Below the pieces are notes generated by a model. The model saw nothing but the letters and a program-made list of their open reading frames with translations, ran no database searches and was not told the DNA's origin. From assembly GCA_964457685.1 (NCBI GenBank), contig CAYWFS010000005.1:1-62206 (forward strand): 62,206 nt of DNA, given 5' to 3'. Origin of the DNA: UMGS1696 sp964457685 (GTDB taxonomy: Bacteria; Bacillota; Clostridia; Oscillospirales; CAG-272). Below, piece by piece: positions 8,638 to 16,872 of the stretch (its first letter is position 1; each line of letters starts with the position of its first letter). The translations under genes were made by a program, and so were the position numbers.

Positions 8638-9309
8638 ATGGAGCTTTATTATGTAATAACAATAACAGACCGTGCAAAAGCCGCCGCCATGCTTGATATA
8701 CATGAGGAGCTGTCTCTTTCGATGGTGCTGACAAATCTCGGTAAGGGAACAGCAACATCGGAATATCTTGCGGATTACGGACTTGAAACAACTGAAAAAG
8801 CTATAATCAGCACCGTTGCAAATGCCGAAGCTAAAAAAAAGCTTATCAAAAACGCAAAAAGAAAAATGTTTATAGACATTCCCGGAAACGGAATTATGAT
8901 GGCAATACCCATGAAATCTGTTGGAGGAGGTAAAACTCTCGAGTATTTGACTGACGGTCAGAGCATCGAGGGAGGAAGACCCAATATGGAATTTGAACAT
9001 GAACTTATCGTAGTTATTCTTAACGAAGGCTATTCCGATATGGTAATGGATGCGGCACGTTCAGCAGGAGCTGCCGGTGGTACGGTTCTTCACGCTAAGG
9101 GAACCGGCAAAAACAAGACCGAGAAATTCTTCGGAGTATCCCTTGCTGAAGAAAAGGATATGATATACATTGTATCCACATCCGACAAAAAATCAGATAT
9201 AATGCGTGCTATCAATCAGAATGCGGGAACCTCGACAAGTGCGGGTGCAATATGCTTCTCGCTTCCCGTATCTGAGGTAGCGGGACTTAGAAAGTTCGAC
9301 GAAGAATAA
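8638..9309 (+). CDS. P-II-like signalling protein with two tandem domains
   Basis: P-II proteins are about 110-residue sensors of ATP/ADP and 2-oxoglutarate that bind and gate transporters or enzymes. This protein has 223 residues and reads as two related ferredoxin-like units. The first (about 1-108) opens YYVITITDRAKAA. The second (about 122-223) opens ELIVVILNEGYSDMVMDAARSAG and contains the P-II-like GGTVLHAKGTG stretch. I chose the ATG at 8638 because AAGGAGG lies just upstream; longer in-frame extensions run into the DUF1538 coding region. A tandem P-II would form a pseudo-symmetric assembly rather than a plain homotrimer (inference). The likely partner is the adjacent DUF1538 protein. 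Confidence 0.8.
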   Translation: MELYYVITITDRAKAAAMLDIHEELSLSMVLTNLGKGTATSEYLADYGLETTEKAIISTVANAEAKKKLIKNAKRKMFIDIPGNGIMMAIPMKSVGGGKTLEYLTDGQSIEGGRPNMEFEHELIVVILNEGYSDMVMDAARSAGAAGGTVLHAKGTGKNKTEKFFGVSLAEEKDMIYIVSTSDKKSDIMRAINQNAGTSTSAGAICFSLPVSEVAGLRKFDEE

Positions 9310-9310
9310 T

Positions 9311-9373
9311 AAAAAAATCACCACTCGACGTATATCAATTTAATTTTGATATAGAAGTCGGTGGTGTTTTTTG
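9311..9373. terminator. bidirectional hairpin terminator
   Basis: CACCACTCGACGTATATCAA pairs almost fully with the arm ending GTCGGTGGTG (up to 9366), with A7 on the left and T6 on the right. It lies between the convergent P-II and ABC permease genes and can serve both. Confidence 0.85.
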
Positions 9374-9374
9374 T

Positions 9375-10160
9375 TTATGAGCCTGTTCCTTTGAAATGGC
9401 GAACTCCTATCTTCCATATAATCATACACGGAATAAGGAATATAACCGAGGAGATAGGTAAAAGCATATACATAACGCTGTCAACTCTGCCGAGGAGAAA
9501 CAAGAGAGGATAATACTGTACAGTTGCAATAGGAATTATAAAAGTATAGAATTTCAAAATCTTTTTTCCGTATATCGAAAACGGATACACACCGAACTCT
9601 CTTGTGCCGTCTGTGAAGATATTCATGAACTCCAGTCCGTCGGTCGAGAAGAAGCATATCGAAGCATAAATGACGAAAAGTCCCGCAAACAATATAACTC
9701 CGCCGAGAATCATAAGTATAAGCGTTACTATCCTTGCTATGTTCCATTCGATTCCGCTTTGAGGAAGAACTACACAAAGAACAACAAGTGCCTGTAAAAA
9801 GCGTCCGATTCGTGAGAACTCTATTCTTGAGCCGATTATCTGTAAAATCAGATTCCGAGGTCTTGTGAGCATTCTTTCAAATTCGCCGTTTGAAATCATT
9901 CGGGGGAATGTGTCAAAACCTCTGAAAAAGCATTCTGCAACAGAAAACGAAATCAGAATCGTGCTATAGCAAACAAGCACTTCACGAACATTGAAGCCTC
10001 CGACGCTGTGAAAACGATTCATCAGAAGTATTATCGATATAAATGCCGCAAAAGATGTCAGAAATTGTCCAAAGGCAGTCATAAGAAACGAAGCCTTGTA
10101 TTGCATGGCACTTCTCAGGTGGATGCTGAAATATTTGAGATATAATTTTATTCCGTTCAT
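9375..10160 (-). CDS. ABC-2 type permease (COG3694-like)
   Basis: This 261-residue membrane protein has about six hydrophobic segments and is the second permease of a three-gene ABC transporter. The AVAECFFRGFDTFPRMISNGEFERMLTRPRN stretch region (roughly residues 80-110) holds the 'FDxxP..I..GEFxxxLTRP' pattern I associate with the DUF990 permease group. GGAGG lies five bases before the ATG, and the upstream gene stops two bases earlier. The substrate is unknown; such systems are annotated as uncharacterized exporters or as drug or polysaccharide exporters. Confidence 0.8.
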   Translation of the reverse strand: MNGIKLYLKYFSIHLRSAMQYKASFLMTAFGQFLTSFAAFISIILLMNRFHSVGGFNVREVLVCYSTILISFSVAECFFRGFDTFPRMISNGEFERMLTRPRNLILQIIGSRIEFSRIGRFLQALVVLCVVLPQSGIEWNIARIVTLILMILGGVILFAGLFVIYASICFFSTDGLEFMNIFTDGTREFGVYPFSIYGKKILKFYTFIIPIATVQYYPLLFLLGRVDSVMYMLLPISSVIFLIPCMIIWKIGVRHFKGTGS

Positions 10161-10161
10161 G

Positions 10162-10965
10162 TCAGCCTCCCTGTACGACTATCTTTTTTAAAGATATATT
10201 GAGCCATATTTTACCGACAATCAGCATAACGGCACACCAGAATATCTGAAGCAGGAAGAATATCCACATTTCACTTCCGCTAATATTTCCGCTGTATACT
10301 CTGAACGGAAGATTTTCCATCGCCCCGAACGGAGAAAACTCGAGAAAACGTCTCATAGCATCAGGCATAAATGTCATAGGAACGAGAGCACCGCTGAGAA
10401 AATCAACGAGATTCACGCAGATTAGCTTTACGCCTTTTGAATTAATGGTGTTGCACGACATAATATAAACGAGCATTGTGTATGAGATAACGCAGACAGC
10501 TGACAAAAACATCGAGAAAAGGAATACAACGGCGTTCTCGAAGCTGTGCGGTAACGTCATTCCGTAAGGATAGGGAAGTAATGCCGCAACAATAAGAATC
10601 GGCATACATCTGAGTGCGGCTCTCGAAAGTCTGGACGAAAAGCCACGCATGAACCACATGGAGTAAAGATCTACGGGACGTGCAAGCTCATATGCGATAT
10701 TTCCGTTTTCTATCATATCGAGTATTTCGCCCTCAAACTGCCATGAGTTGAAAAGCGAAAGAAAAGCCTGTCTAAGCCATATGTAGACAGAAAGCTGTGA
10801 AAACTCCATCGGAAAGCTTGACGGATTTGATTCGTATAATGCCTTATATAAGAGAATGTTCAGAAATCCCCACGCAAACTGAGTCGAGATTCCTGCGATT
10901 GCGGCGGCTCTGTACTGGAGACCATTCAAAAACCGCATTCTGAAAAGCGAAAGATATTTTTTCAT
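10162..10965 (-). CDS. ABC-2 type permease (COG4587-like)
   Basis: This 267-residue membrane protein has about six transmembrane helices. It shows the related pattern around residues 80-95 (FEGEILDMIENGNIAYELARP), parallel to the GEFERMLTRP region of its downstream partner, so the two permeases look like diverged paralogues forming a heterodimeric channel. Its ATG overlaps the TGA of the ATPase gene (ATGA), a sign of translational coupling. The direction is probably export, but the cargo cannot be inferred. Confidence 0.8.
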   Translation of the reverse strand: MKKYLSLFRMRFLNGLQYRAAAIAGISTQFAWGFLNILLYKALYESNPSSFPMEFSQLSVYIWLRQAFLSLFNSWQFEGEILDMIENGNIAYELARPVDLYSMWFMRGFSSRLSRAALRCMPILIVAALLPYPYGMTLPHSFENAVVFLFSMFLSAVCVISYTMLVYIMSCNTINSKGVKLICVNLVDFLSGALVPMTFMPDAMRRFLEFSPFGAMENLPFRVYSGNISGSEMWIFFLLQIFWCAVMLIVGKIWLNISLKKIVVQGG

Positions 10966-11936
10966 ATGTCAAACTCCTTGTAGAGAGAGACAACAAGCTC
11001 CTCCGCACTTGTTCCTTCAACTGACAGGTCGGATATTTCCGCTTTTTTCGATATATACTCGATTGCGGCGGAGATACTAAGGACTGATATATCCACCGTA
11101 CAGATTGCGTGCATTGGAGAGGGACGGCTTACAGTCATTCCTTGACATTCAACTACTTCGCCTGAGGAATATTCAAGCTTTATTCGTCTCTTTGAAGAGC
11201 GTTTGGCTTTAAGTTCATCGAGTTTTCCGTCAAGAAGTATTTTTCCGTCCCCTATCAGAAGTATTCGATTTGTAAGAGCTTCTATATCCTGCATATCGTG
11301 CGTGGTAAGGATAACGGTCGTTCCATGCTCACGGTTCAGCTTTTTTACAAACTCACGAACCGCTATTTTCGAGACCGCGTCAAGACCGATAGTCGGCTCA
11401 TCAAGGAAAAGAACCGACGGAGAATGAAGCAGGGAGGCGGCAATTTCACATCGCATTCGCTGACCGAGGGAGAGCTGTCTTGTAGGAGTTTTCAGTATTT
11501 CCTCGATTTTCAGTGAAGAAGTAAGCTCATCGAGATTGCTTTTGTATGTTACGTCATCTATTTTGTATATGTCACGAAGCAATTCAAACGAATCAATGAC
11601 GGGAACATCCCACCAAAGCTGTGAACGCTGACCGAACACTACACCGATTCTCGAAACGTGTCGAGTTCTGTCTTTCCACGGAGTCAAGCCGTTTATGACG
11701 CATTTTCCGCTGTCGGGGGTCAAGATTCCGCTCATTATCTTTATCGTACTGCTCTTTCCCGCACCGTTCGGACCGATATAGCCGACCATTTCTCCGTCAT
11801 CTATTTTGAAAGAAACATCGGACAGTGCGTTTACCGTTGTGTATTCTCTTTTGAAGAACGCTCGTATAGCTTCATTCATACCGGAATTTCTTTTTGACAC
11901 ACGGAATGTTTTGTTTATGCCTTCAAGCTCGATCAT
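10962..11936 (-). CDS. ABC transporter ATP-binding protein (COG4586-like)
   Basis: This 324-residue ATPase energises the two downstream permeases. Walker A is GPNGAGKSS, the signature is LSLGQRMR (a variant of LSGGQ), and Walker B is VLFLDEPTIGLD. About 90 residues follow the nucleotide-binding domain, longer than in most ABC-2 ATPases; a C-terminal extension of this kind is usual in the COG4586 group. It is the first gene of a leftward three-gene operon with its own consensus promoter. The start is the ATG at 11936 behind GGCGGTGA. Confidence 0.88.
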   Translation of the reverse strand: MIELEGINKTFRVSKRNSGMNEAIRAFFKREYTTVNALSDVSFKIDDGEMVGYIGPNGAGKSSTIKIMSGILTPDSGKCVINGLTPWKDRTRHVSRIGVVFGQRSQLWWDVPVIDSFELLRDIYKIDDVTYKSNLDELTSSLKIEEILKTPTRQLSLGQRMRCEIAASLLHSPSVLFLDEPTIGLDAVSKIAVREFVKKLNREHGTTVILTTHDMQDIEALTNRILLIGDGKILLDGKLDELKAKRSSKRRIKLEYSSGEVVECQGMTVSRPSPMHAICTVDISVLSISAAIEYISKKAEISDLSVEGTSAEELVVSLYKEFDI

Positions 11937-11973
11937 AATTGTTCACCGCCTTTTATATAAAAAATGGACGTTT

Positions 11974-12002
11974 ATTATATCACAGTGAATGAATATTGTC
12001 AA
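11974..12002 (-). promoter_or_regulatory. consensus sigma-A promoter of the ABC-2 transporter operon
   Basis: On the minus strand TTGACA (11997-12002) and TATAAT (11974-11979) are exactly 17 bases apart, both perfect hexamers. The ATPase gene starts 38 bases downstream. Confidence 0.9.
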
Positions 12003-12033
12003 TGAAATTTGTAAAATTTTCGCAAAATTTCTG

Positions 12034-12086
12034 AAAAAATGACCTCGCAGAGTCTGAGTGAAATTAAACTCTGTGAGGTCGATTTA
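12034..12086 (-). terminator. intrinsic terminator of the acyl-CoA ligase gene
   Basis: The minus strand has GACCTCACAGAGT pairing with ACTCTGCGAGGTC across a 14-base loop, followed by ATTTTTTC. It lies directly after the stop codon at 12089. Confidence 0.9.
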
Positions 12087-12088
12087 AT

Positions 12089-13723
12089 TTATCTTGTTGT
12101 TTGAGCTTCTACAAGTGATACACCGCAGTAAATCTCTCTGAGCTTCGGTTTTTCTATCTTTCCTGTGGGATTACGGGGAACAGTTGCAAAAATCACCTTT
12201 TTCGGACGCTTGTAACGGGGAAGTGCAAGGCAGAACTCGTTGATTTCTTCTTCGGTTGCATTCACTTCGGGTTTCAGCTCGATTATTGCCGCCGCAATTT
12301 CGCCGAGTCTTTCATCGGGGAGACCGATTACTGCAACATCCTTGATTTTTTCATTCTGTCTGAGAAAATCTTCAATCTGAACCGGGTAGAGGTTTTCGCC
12401 GCCTGTGATTATAACGTCTTTTTTGCGGTCTACAAGGTATATAAAGCCATCGCTGTCACGTTTAGCCATGTCGCCCGTATAGAGCCAGCCGTTTTTGAGT
12501 ATCTCGTTTGTAGCTTCTTCGTTTTTGTAGTAGCATTTCATGACACCGGGACCCTTTACGATAAGCTCGCCGACTTCTTCGGTATCACAGCTGTGACCAT
12601 CGGGTGCAACTATATCTGCATCCCAGAGATAACCGGGAACACCTATAGCACCAACCTTGTCGATATTATCTACGCCGAGATGCACGCAACCGGGTCCTAT
12701 GGATTCGGATAAACCGTAGTTTGTATCATATTTGTGGTTCGGGAATACCGCTTTCCAACGCTTGATAAGAGACGGCGGAACAGGCTGTGCTCCGATGTGC
12801 ATAAGTCTCCACTGGGATATTCTGTAATTTTCGAGGTTGATATCGCCTCTTTCGATAGCGTCAAGTATATCCTGAGCCCACGGCACGAGAAGCCATACTA
12901 TTGTAGCTTTTTCTTCCGAAACGGCACGAAGAATCCACTCGGGGGAAACTCCCTTTAAAATTACCGCACGGCTGCCACTGAGAAGACTTCCGAACCAGTG
13001 CATCTTTGCTCCCGTATGATAAAGCGGAGGGATACAAAGGAACACGTCATCTCTTGTCTGACCGTGATGATTCTGTTCTGTACGACATGAATTGATAAGA
13101 GAACGGTGAGCGTGCAGAATAGCTTTGGGGAAGCCGGTAGTACCCGAGGAGAAATATATTGCGGCATCGTCATCCTCTTCAAGTTCAACGGCGGGAGCTA
13201 CGGTGGAGCAGTATGTAACAAGCTTGTTGTAGTTGCTTGCAAAATCGGGAGTGTTGTCACCGACAAAGAAGTAGTTCTTCACGAGAGGCATATCGAGGAA
13301 TACGTTTGATACACGTTCTGTAAATTCGGGACCGAAAACAAGAACGGACACATCAGCAAGCTCACAGCAGTATTTGATTTCGTCGGAGGAGTAGCGATAG
13401 TTCATGGGAACGGCAAGAGCACCCGTTTTCAGAATACCGAAGTAAATCGGGAGCCATTCAATGCAGTTCATGAGAAGGATAGCTACCTTGTCACCCTTTT
13501 CAACACCACGAGTCTTGAGAAGATTTGCGAAGCAGTTTGCCTTTGTGTCAAATTCTCTCCATGTCATTTCACGGCGATATTTTCCACCGGGAGCCGTTTC
13601 AATAAGAGAATATTCACGCCACGGAAGATTTACATCGGGCTGATTAGCGGGATTTATTTCAACAAGAGCCACATCATCGGGATACAGCTTTGCGTTTTTT
13701 TCGAGAAGATCGGTAATTACCAT
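12089..13723 (-). CDS. AMP-dependent acyl-CoA synthetase/ligase
   Basis: This 544-residue adenylate-forming enzyme activates a carboxylic acid as acyl-AMP and then, most likely, as a CoA thioester. The P-loop motif is IYFSSGTTGFPKAIL, the GYYGLSES-like aromatic motif is YDTNYGLSESIG, the ATP motif is GWLYTGDMAKRDSDG, and the catalytic lysine motif near the C-terminus is NPTGKIEKPKLR. The best start is the ATG at 13723, nine bases after GGAG; longer in-frame starts fall inside the upstream terminator hairpin. It is alone in its transcript, which begins at a T-box leader with a Tyr codon. That regulation suggests an acid derived from aromatic amino acid metabolism, but a fatty or aryl acid substrate cannot be separated by eye. 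Confidence 0.88.
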   Translation of the reverse strand: MVITDLLEKNAKLYPDDVALVEINPANQPDVNLPWREYSLIETAPGGKYRREMTWREFDTKANCFANLLKTRGVEKGDKVAILLMNCIEWLPIYFGILKTGALAVPMNYRYSSDEIKYCCELADVSVLVFGPEFTERVSNVFLDMPLVKNYFFVGDNTPDFASNYNKLVTYCSTVAPAVELEEDDDAAIYFSSGTTGFPKAILHAHRSLINSCRTEQNHHGQTRDDVFLCIPPLYHTGAKMHWFGSLLSGSRAVILKGVSPEWILRAVSEEKATIVWLLVPWAQDILDAIERGDINLENYRISQWRLMHIGAQPVPPSLIKRWKAVFPNHKYDTNYGLSESIGPGCVHLGVDNIDKVGAIGVPGYLWDADIVAPDGHSCDTEEVGELIVKGPGVMKCYYKNEEATNEILKNGWLYTGDMAKRDSDGFIYLVDRKKDVIITGGENLYPVQIEDFLRQNEKIKDVAVIGLPDERLGEIAAAIIELKPEVNATEEEINEFCLALPRYKRPKKVIFATVPRNPTGKIEKPKLREIYCGVSLVEAQTTR

Positions 13724-13761
13724 TGTTTTTGTCTCCATTTGTTGAGTATATATTTCGGCGG

Positions 13762-14036
13762 AAAACAAAAAGTCCCCTGCCGACAAAACAGCAGAGGACG
13801 GATATACCGTGTTACCACCTCAGTTTACCATACCCTCACGAGTACAGCCTCAGTAGGCACTGATTATGCCCTGATATTATAACGTATATCAAACGTCACA
13901 GCCTACGCAGAAAAAATCCTTCGGTGTGCTGCTACGGAAATGTATTCACGCATACGGTATTCATTGGCTTGCACCGACCGCCAACTCTCTGAGAAATCGA
14001 ACACGCTACTCTTTTTCCATCATCGCATTTCAATAC
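13762..14036 (-). promoter_or_regulatory. T-box leader, tyrosine specifier
   Basis: A T-box RNA binds uncharged tRNA and prevents termination when an amino acid is scarce. In transcript order the leader shows GATGATGGAAAAAGAGTAGC, AGAGAGTTGGCGGTCGGTGC and AAGCCAATG (Stem I landmarks), then the specifier-loop strand GTGAA-TAC-A (TAC at 13942-13944). It ends with the antiterminator motif GAGGTGGTAACACGG pairing with CCGTCCTC, and terminator GTCCTCTGCTG/CGGCAGGGGAC plus TTTTT (13762-13799). AGTA opposite GTGAA forms the expected specifier loop between stems GCGTG/TATGC and GGAAA/TTTCC. TAC reads Tyr, and the bulge TGGT fits the A discriminator of tRNA-Tyr. The bulge TGGTAAC differs by one base from the usual TGGNACC. 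Confidence 0.9.
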
Positions 14037-14042
14037 ACAGAT

Positions 14043-14071
14043 ATAATATCACTTTTTGTTTGATTTGTCAA
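14043..14071 (-). promoter_or_regulatory. consensus promoter driving the T-box leader
   Basis: TTGACA (14066-14071) and TATTAT (14043-14048) on the minus strand are 17 bases apart. The promoter lies immediately beyond the hisS stop codon, so the T-box/ligase unit has its own promoter. Confidence 0.88.
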
Positions 14072-14082
14072 GGGATTTTGCA

Positions 14083-15315
14083 TTATTCGCCGAAATACTT
14101 GGCTTCTTCCTGCGACATTACACGACAACCGCAGAATCCGCTTTCCTCGAGCTTTGAGAACAGCTTTCCGAGCTTTTTAACGGATTTATAAAGAGCAACA
14201 TCGTATTCGCCTCTCATGGAATCCGCAAGCTTGAGTGCGTCTGTGAAATTGTCATCGTCATAGATAACGGCAAATTTCTTTTTCTGAGTGGGAATCTGAT
14301 ATTTCTGTTCGAGAAGAATAGCACAAAGTCTTTCAAATCCGATTGAGAATCCTACAGCGGGAATGCTTTCGCCGAGGAACTTACCGATGAGGTTGTCATA
14401 GCGACCGCCACCGCCGATAGCACCCTTGAAGTCGGGACTGGAAATCTCGAAAACAGTGCCTGTGTAGTAGCCCTGACCACGAACAAGAGTCATGTCGTAG
14501 GTTACTTCAAATCCGTCTGCGAGAGAGTTGGAAGCATCCATGATACGTCTGAGGTTGTCGATACAATCGAGCTTTCCGCAGAGTTTTTCGGCATCATCGA
14601 GAGTGAAAGGTGTTACTCCGATTGCGGAGATAAGCTTTTCTACAACAGCGGAGTCAAAGCCCTTTTCGAGAAGCTCTGCTTTTACGCCGTCGAATCCGAT
14701 TTTGTCGAGCTTGTCGAGGGAAATACAAACGGAATCGCAGGCATTTTCTTCAAATCCCGCACCCATGATTATAGCCTTGAGAAGTCTTCTGTCGTTGATT
14801 CTTATGCCGAATCTTGAGAAGCCTATGTTGTGGAGAGCCTTTGCGGTGGTTGTGATAAGCTCTACTTCTGCTGTCCATGAATCCGAACCGATTATATCAA
14901 TGTCGCACTGGTAGAACTCACGCATTCTGCCTTTCTGAGGACGTTCCGCACGATAAACTCTGTCTATCTGAATGACCTTAAAGGGATTTGCAAGCTTTGC
15001 ACGATTATTTGCATAGTAACGTGTGAGGGGGAGTGTAAGGTCATAGCGAAGACCCATGTCGGCAATATCCTTTTCGTTGCCGGAAGAAATAGCCTCCTCG
15101 AGCTTTTCACCACGCTTCATTATCTTAAAAATAAGATTGAGGTTTTCGCCGCCGTCGCTTTTGTCGAGGTTTTCTATGTCTTCGATAATGGGAGTTGAGA
15201 TTCTTTCAAATCCGCAGGAGCGGTATGTTTCAAGGATACTGCTTTGCAGATAGTCTCTGATAAGCACCTCGCCCGGAAGAAAATCCGAGGTTCCTTTTAC
15301 GGGAGTAATTTTCAT
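14083..15315 (-). CDS. hisS: histidyl-tRNA synthetase
   Basis: HisS charges tRNA-His; it is a class II synthetase acting as a dimer. The 410-residue protein begins VKGTSDFLPGE. It has motif 2 in YRAERPQKGRMREFYQCDIDIIG (around 110-135), the histidine-binding LVRGQGYYTGTVFEI and motif 3 with the GGGGRYDNL and GFSIGFERL segments. The anticodon-binding domain is at the C-terminus. It is near the short end of the family. AAAGGAAATACTTAAA precedes the ATG. It has its own consensus promoter downstream of radA and is followed by the T-box unit with a separate promoter. Confidence 0.93.
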   Translation of the reverse strand: MKITPVKGTSDFLPGEVLIRDYLQSSILETYRSCGFERISTPIIEDIENLDKSDGGENLNLIFKIMKRGEKLEEAISSGNEKDIADMGLRYDLTLPLTRYYANNRAKLANPFKVIQIDRVYRAERPQKGRMREFYQCDIDIIGSDSWTAEVELITTTAKALHNIGFSRFGIRINDRRLLKAIIMGAGFEENACDSVCISLDKLDKIGFDGVKAELLEKGFDSAVVEKLISAIGVTPFTLDDAEKLCGKLDCIDNLRRIMDASNSLADGFEVTYDMTLVRGQGYYTGTVFEISSPDFKGAIGGGGRYDNLIGKFLGESIPAVGFSIGFERLCAILLEQKYQIPTQKKKFAVIYDDDNFTDALKLADSMRGEYDVALYKSVKKLGKLFSKLEESGFCGCRVMSQEEAKYFGE

Positions 15316-15350
15316 TTTAAGTATTTCCTTTATCGTTCTTTTAATGAATT

Positions 15351-15379
15351 ATTATATAATATTTTTCTTTATTTGTCAA
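15351..15379 (-). promoter_or_regulatory. consensus promoter of hisS
   Basis: TTGACA (15374-15379) and TATAAT (15351-15356) on the minus strand are separated by 17 bases; the hisS ATG lies 36 bases downstream. Confidence 0.9.
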
Positions 15380-15399
15380 GTAATGCGTTGAAGTGAGGG

Positions 15400-16803
15400 T
15401 CAATCCTCGTGCGGCTTTTTTACGTTTTCCGTAGCAAGTAGCTTCAGAGCATCATATATTCCGGTGAGAGGTACTATTTCAATGCCGTCGGGTGTATTTT
15501 TTATATGGGAACGCTTAGGCATTGCTATTCTGGTAAAGCCGAGTCTGTATGCTTCGTTGAGGCGTTGTTCTGCCGAGGATACGGAACGAAATTCACCCGA
15601 CAGACCCACTTCGCCGAAAGCAATGATGTTATCGGGAACGGGAATATCTCTCAGGGATGAAATCATTGCAAGGCATACGGCGGCATCTATTGCGGGTTCG
15701 TCAAGTCGCAGACCGCCTATTACGTTTAGATATACGTCACATGATGAAAATTTCAGTCCGAGACGTTTTTCAAGCACGGCGAGAAGCAGGCACATTCGGT
15801 TGTAATCAACACCGTTTGATGTTCTGCGAGGGGAGGGGAAGACCGTTGGGGTTACGAGAGCCTGTATTTCCGCAATCAAAGGACGGCTGCCTTCCATTAT
15901 ACAGACGGCACAGCTTCCGCTTACTCCCGTGGGACGTTCTTCGAGAAGCATTGCGGACGGATTTGCGACTTCTTCAAGACCGTCTTCACACATTTCAAAG
16001 ACACCTATTTCATTTGTGGAGCCGAAGCGGTTCTTTATCGCACGGATGATTCTGTGGGACTGTCTTCTGTCGCCCTCGAAATACAGCACAGCGTCTACCA
16101 TATGCTCAAGCACCTTAGGACCTGCTATGCCACCTTCCTTATTGACATGACCGACAATAACTACAGACGTACCGTTTGTTTTCGCCCGTTCAATAAGCAA
16201 AGACGCACATTCTCTGACCTGAGTTACACTTCCGCTCATTGAGGACGAGGCTTCCGTATACATTGTCTGGATTGAATCGACAATCATTATATCGGGCTTT
16301 ATCCTGTCAAATTCGGCAAGAATGTCCGTAATGTCTGTTTCGGTGAGAACATAAACAAATTCAGCATTTACACCGAGTCTGTCGGCACGCATTTTCAGCT
16401 GAACCTTTGATTCTTCTCCCGATACATACAGCACCTTGCAGGAGTCGCCTATCTGACCGCACAGTTGCATAAGCAGTGTTGATTTTCCGATACCGGGTTC
16501 ACCTGCGAGAAGAACAACGGAGCCTTCCACCATTCCTCCGCCGAGAACACGGTCAAGCTCTCCGATACCGGTGCTGTGACGTAGGTAGTCTGGCATTGTA
16601 AATTCACCGAATTTTCTTGCCTGTTCACGGTCTTTTGAGAGACGGATGGATGAAGAAGAGCCTTTCGATGAACCTGATTTTGCGGGAGTCTGATAATTTT
16701 CCTCTACAAATGTGTTCCATGCACCGCAGTTTGGGCATTTACCGAGCCATTTTGAGCTTTGGTGGTCGCATTCACTGCAAACATAGACTGTTTTTACTTT
16801 CAT
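15400..16803 (-). CDS. radA: DNA repair protein RadA
   Basis: RadA (Sms) is a RecA-like branch-migration ATPase in recombinational repair. The 467 residues contain an N-terminal four-cysteine zinc finger (YVCSECDHQSSKWLGKCPNCG), Walker A GEPGIGKSTLLMQL (about 95-108), Walker B IMIVDSIQT, the diagnostic KNRFGSTNEIG motif and a C-terminal Lon-protease-like domain. Length and order are standard. It is transcribed leftward from its own promoter; the hisS promoter follows the stop codon. Confidence 0.96.
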   Translation of the reverse strand: MKVKTVYVCSECDHQSSKWLGKCPNCGAWNTFVEENYQTPAKSGSSKGSSSSIRLSKDREQARKFGEFTMPDYLRHSTGIGELDRVLGGGMVEGSVVLLAGEPGIGKSTLLMQLCGQIGDSCKVLYVSGEESKVQLKMRADRLGVNAEFVYVLTETDITDILAEFDRIKPDIMIVDSIQTMYTEASSSMSGSVTQVRECASLLIERAKTNGTSVVIVGHVNKEGGIAGPKVLEHMVDAVLYFEGDRRQSHRIIRAIKNRFGSTNEIGVFEMCEDGLEEVANPSAMLLEERPTGVSGSCAVCIMEGSRPLIAEIQALVTPTVFPSPRRTSNGVDYNRMCLLLAVLEKRLGLKFSSCDVYLNVIGGLRLDEPAIDAAVCLAMISSLRDIPVPDNIIAFGEVGLSGEFRSVSSAEQRLNEAYRLGFTRIAMPKRSHIKNTPDGIEIVPLTGIYDALKLLATENVKKPHED

Positions 16804-16836
16804 GGGTTTATTCCTTGATTTATTTTAGCATACTAT

Positions 16837-16865
16837 ATTATACCGCAGTTTCGTGGTAATATCAA
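16837..16865 (-). promoter_or_regulatory. promoter of radA
   Basis: TTGATA (16860-16865) and TATAAT (16837-16842) on the minus strand are 17 bases apart, 34 bases before the radA ATG. The -35 lies just past the end of the upstream amidase gene. Confidence 0.85.
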
Positions 16866-16872
16866 GTGCAAA

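Noticed and set aside
13762..14036. Reading the T-box as a hisS regulator or a His T-box
   Set aside because: It is transcribed leftward from its own promoter beyond the hisS stop, so it cannot control hisS, and the specifier strand reads TAC (Tyr), not a His codon.
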